Positions 63,276-64,000 of a stretch of DNA of 64,000 nt are shown here, one piece after another. A model generated the notes under the pieces. That model was given only the letters and a program-made list of their open reading frames with translations. It made no database searches and was not told the DNA's origin. The translations under genes were made by a program, and so were the position numbers. Source of the stretch: Haematobia irritans (Eukaryota; Arthropoda; Insecta; Diptera; Muscidae). The stretch spans positions 107,292,026 to 107,356,025 of the forward strand of contig NC_134398.1 of the NCBI RefSeq assembly GCF_050003625.1, in the 5' to 3' direction. Within the stretch, counting starts at the first letter, position 1, and every line of letters begins with the position of its first letter.

Positions 63276-64000
63276 GCTTCTGTAACATATACTCCCAAAC
63301 ATATTTTGCTTCAAGCATATACATTTTTGGGTATTGCCCAAACATTTATATGTTTGATCTCTTCCAATATATAATATGTTTGAAAGCATATTGGTCTAAA
63401 CAATATATGTTTGGATAGTCTAAGTTCCAAACATTTTGTATTTTTGCATCCAAATTCAATAATGTTGTCTTCCAAAAAACAATATGTTATTATGTGAACA
63501 TACAATACGTTTGGAAGCATTTTGCACCCAAAAATATTATATGCCTAAAAAAAATTCTCCCAAACAATATTGTGCTCAAAATTTTATTTATTTATTTATA
63601 TATTTACAATCATAATGAATTATGAAAATAAACAGGTAATATAGGTGCTAACAACATAGGTTTTCGACCTGAATGCTCAAAATTTTGTTTCTGCCTAATT
63701 GTATATTCCCCCACATCTTTCTCACTTCCACGAGATTTTTTAGTTCTTAGCACTTTTTTCTGTGATACAAACATTGTAGAAGAAATTATTCAATTTTATG
63801 ATTTTTTTATTTTAATTTTACCTTTTGCCGGACGGGGATTCGAACAGCGGACCACACAGTTTGTAAGGATCAAAGAAGTAGTAGATCAATTGCCCAAGAA
63901 AAAATAAAATGTTAATTTTGTAATAACAAGCAACAACCACCAACTTAATTCAATATCGCTCCCTGTCAAATAGCGCTCCAAGCTACTAAACACATATATG
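63276..64000. other. A+T-rich repeat DNA with a tRNA-like box
   Basis: The first 270 bp are full of degenerate CAAACATATT / AATATGTTTG pieces in both orientations. Near 63837-63847 the minus strand reads TGTTCGAATCC in GTCCGCTGTTCGAATCCCCG, close to a tRNA T-arm and box B, and may belong to a second tRNA-derived SINE on the minus strand. No protein gene is seen. Confidence 0.4.

Overview
The window is animal DNA, most likely from a calyptrate (muscid-type) fly. This is inferred from its A+T richness and from the transposon families: an Osvaldo/Ulysses-like Ty3/gypsy element, BEL/Pao elements, a LOA-like LINE ending in (CCTAA)n, a tRNA-headed SINE with the same tail, a DD41D mariner, and dispersed repeats of a kind common in Diptera. 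I found no host gene, rRNA or functional tRNA. Practically everything is a transposable element or its remains, nested up to three deep and on both strands.

Layout. (1) 1-21494: two tandem units, about 12.93 kb apart, of a minus-strand gypsy element. Each unit has the same LOA-like LINE inserted at the same base of pol, and the units share the LTR at 6647-8572. The LINE at 10408-15451 is complete, with open ORF1 and ORF2. The left unit runs off the window. (2) 21495-29592: a decayed plus-strand BEL/Pao element (gag, protease, RT, integrase) followed by an extra ORF with a cysteine-rich cluster and a protease-like domain, then a long non-coding end. (3) 29604-32665: a partial tandem duplication of that end together with the LINE beside it. 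Only the first copy carries the SINE. (4) 32291-41728: a 5'-truncated minus-strand LOA LINE split by a young BEL/Pao element (33298-39967) with two 401-bp LTRs and one 1834-codon ORF. (5) 42597-47030: a large palindrome of tandem ~150-bp units, with an intact mariner in one arm and the matching empty site in the other. (6) 47105-52180: another LOA copy split by a 2.9-kb hAT-like element with 8-bp target duplications, which itself holds two more repeats. (7) 52421-60856: a fragment of a different LINE, a third BEL/Pao relic with one LTR, and a nearly full-length LOA copy. (8) 61480-64000: a second LINE family with a LOA fragment inside it, then A+T-rich repeats.

How the parts relate. The LOA ORF2 supplies endonuclease, reverse transcriptase and RNase H. 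The SINE shares its last ~75 bp and its CCTAA tail, so the LINE probably moves the SINE. The LTR elements carry their own RT and integrase, but only the BEL element at 33298-39967 looks close to intact. Target duplications and paralogous empty sites let the order of insertions be read. The layered structure resembles pericentromeric or other heterochromatic DNA.
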